Shown: piece after piece, positions 7,072 through 7,244 of the stretch | Position numbering within the stretch: the first letter of the stretch is position 1 | How the letters are laid out: each line of letters starts with the position of its first letter | DNA from: CAZGRP01 sp964527995 | GTDB taxonomy: Bacteria > Zhuqueibacterota > Zhuqueibacteria > Oceanimicrobiales > CAZGRP01 | Reading direction: 5' to 3' | DNA length: 7,244 nucleotides | NCBI GenBank assembly: GCA_964527995.1 | Contig: CAZGRP010000119.1 | Span: forward strand, 1 to 7,244 | Program-made: the position numbers and the translations under genes | Notes under the pieces: model-generated | What the model was told of the DNA's origin: nothing | The model's input: only the letters and a program-made list of their open reading frames with translations | The model's database searches: none

Positions 7072-7089
7072 CTGTCAAAAAAATGTCAG
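7072..7089. promoter_or_regulatory. Pho-box-like direct repeat, candidate regulator site
   Basis: The plus strand reads CTGTCA, five A, then ATGTCAG. Two TGTCA half-sites are therefore spaced exactly 11 bases apart, one helical turn, as PhoB-class regulators prefer. By my alignment 14 of 18 positions match a Pho box of the form CTGTCATAAATCTGTCAC. The site lies about 160 bases upstream of the lipoprotein start, and the minus strand across it contains TTGACA (7073-7078), a perfect -35 hexamer. No good -10 is visible at 16-18 bases (TGGCAA is the nearest). The half-sites point away from the operon, the reverse of the classical E. coli arrangement. This could be the operon regulator's own site, or a chance match helped by the A-tract. 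Confidence 0.33.
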
Positions 7090-7114
7090 TTCATTGCCGT
7101 GGTGGCCCCACACG

Positions 7115-7145
7115 AAAAAGGCTCCTGCCGTTGCAGCAGGAGCCT
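7115..7145 (-). terminator. Rho-independent terminator of a leftward gene beyond the window
   Basis: Read on the minus strand, AGGCTCCTGC (7136-7145) pairs perfectly over 10 bases with GCAGGAGCCT (7119-7128) around a 7-base loop, and the stem runs into five T (7115-7119). Read on the plus strand, the sequence after the stem is TGTTCTGTC, with no T-tract, so the orientation is leftward. It separates the unseen upstream gene from the leader of the lipoprotein operon, which therefore needs its own promoter between about 6930 and 7115. Confidence 0.85.
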
Positions 7146-7218
7146 GTTCTGTCAGGGTCGAGGTAGTGTCGTGCCTCGATCAGGGCGCACGAGCCTTGCC
7201 CGCTCCGAGTTGTTTTCC

Positions 7219-7244
7219 TCAGACCGCGAGCCGCGGCACTTGCA
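7219..7244 (-). CDS. Possible 3' end of a leftward gene cut by the window edge
   Basis: The terminator at 7115-7145 implies a leftward gene ending just to its right. One minus-strand frame gives QVPRLAV and then TGA at 7219-7221, a plausible C-terminus about 75 bases from the terminator stem. A second frame is open from the edge to a TGA at 7152-7154, with an Arg-rich, less protein-like tail. Only seven residues are visible in the preferred frame, so no product can be proposed, and the choice of frame is a guess. A non-coding RNA ending here is also possible. Confidence 0.25.

Noticed and set aside
7072..7089. Membership of the phosphate (Pho) regulon
   Set aside because: The repeat resembles a Pho box, but no phosphate transport, PhoU or phosphatase gene is present. 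Many OmpR-family regulators use similar 11-base repeats, so only a generic regulator site is proposed.

Overview
The window is a compact, leftward-reading (minus strand) stretch of a fairly GC-rich bacterial genome. A lipoprotein signal peptide, a FabF-type ketosynthase and a PDZ-containing membrane histidine kinase point to a diderm (Gram-negative) bacterium. The exact phylum cannot be read from the sequence; Nitrospirota, NC10, Acidobacteriota or a deltaproteobacterial lineage would all fit. No mobile element, CRISPR array, tRNA or rRNA was seen.

Layout, from right to left in the direction of transcription. At the right edge there is a convincing leftward rho-independent terminator (7115-7145), which closes an unseen gene beyond the window. 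A roughly 200-base leader follows. It holds a TGTCA/TGTCA direct repeat that resembles an OmpR/PhoB-family binding site (7072-7089) and a small hairpin. Then comes a four-gene operon: a 620-residue lipoprotein of unknown function (5049-6911), a FabF-like ketosynthase (3800-5041), an 829-residue PDZ/multi-TM/GAF histidine kinase (1314-3803), and an OmpR/PhoB-type response regulator (656-1336). The lipoprotein and ketosynthase genes are 7 bases apart, ketosynthase and kinase overlap by 4 (ATGA), and kinase and regulator overlap by 23. This arrangement argues strongly for co-transcription and translational coupling. After a 342-base gap that holds a weak terminator and a weak promoter, a small three-TM membrane protein gene (14-313) ends at the left edge.

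The most striking observation is in the ketosynthase. It is colinear with E. coli FabF at the catalytic positions (His303, Lys335, His340), but the nucleophile at position 163 is Ser (AGC) instead of Cys. The frame is intact and the rest of the protein looks well conserved, so this looks like a repurposed ketosynthase and not a decayed gene. Its gene overlaps that of a sensor kinase whose extracytoplasmic input is a PDZ domain, and it follows a large envelope lipoprotein. A plausible but unproven reading is an envelope or lipid-related signalling unit: the lipoprotein and PDZ domain face outwards, the kinase and regulator relay the signal, and the altered ketosynthase makes, binds or modifies an acyl group. 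No acyl carrier protein or other fatty-acid or polyketide gene is visible in the window.
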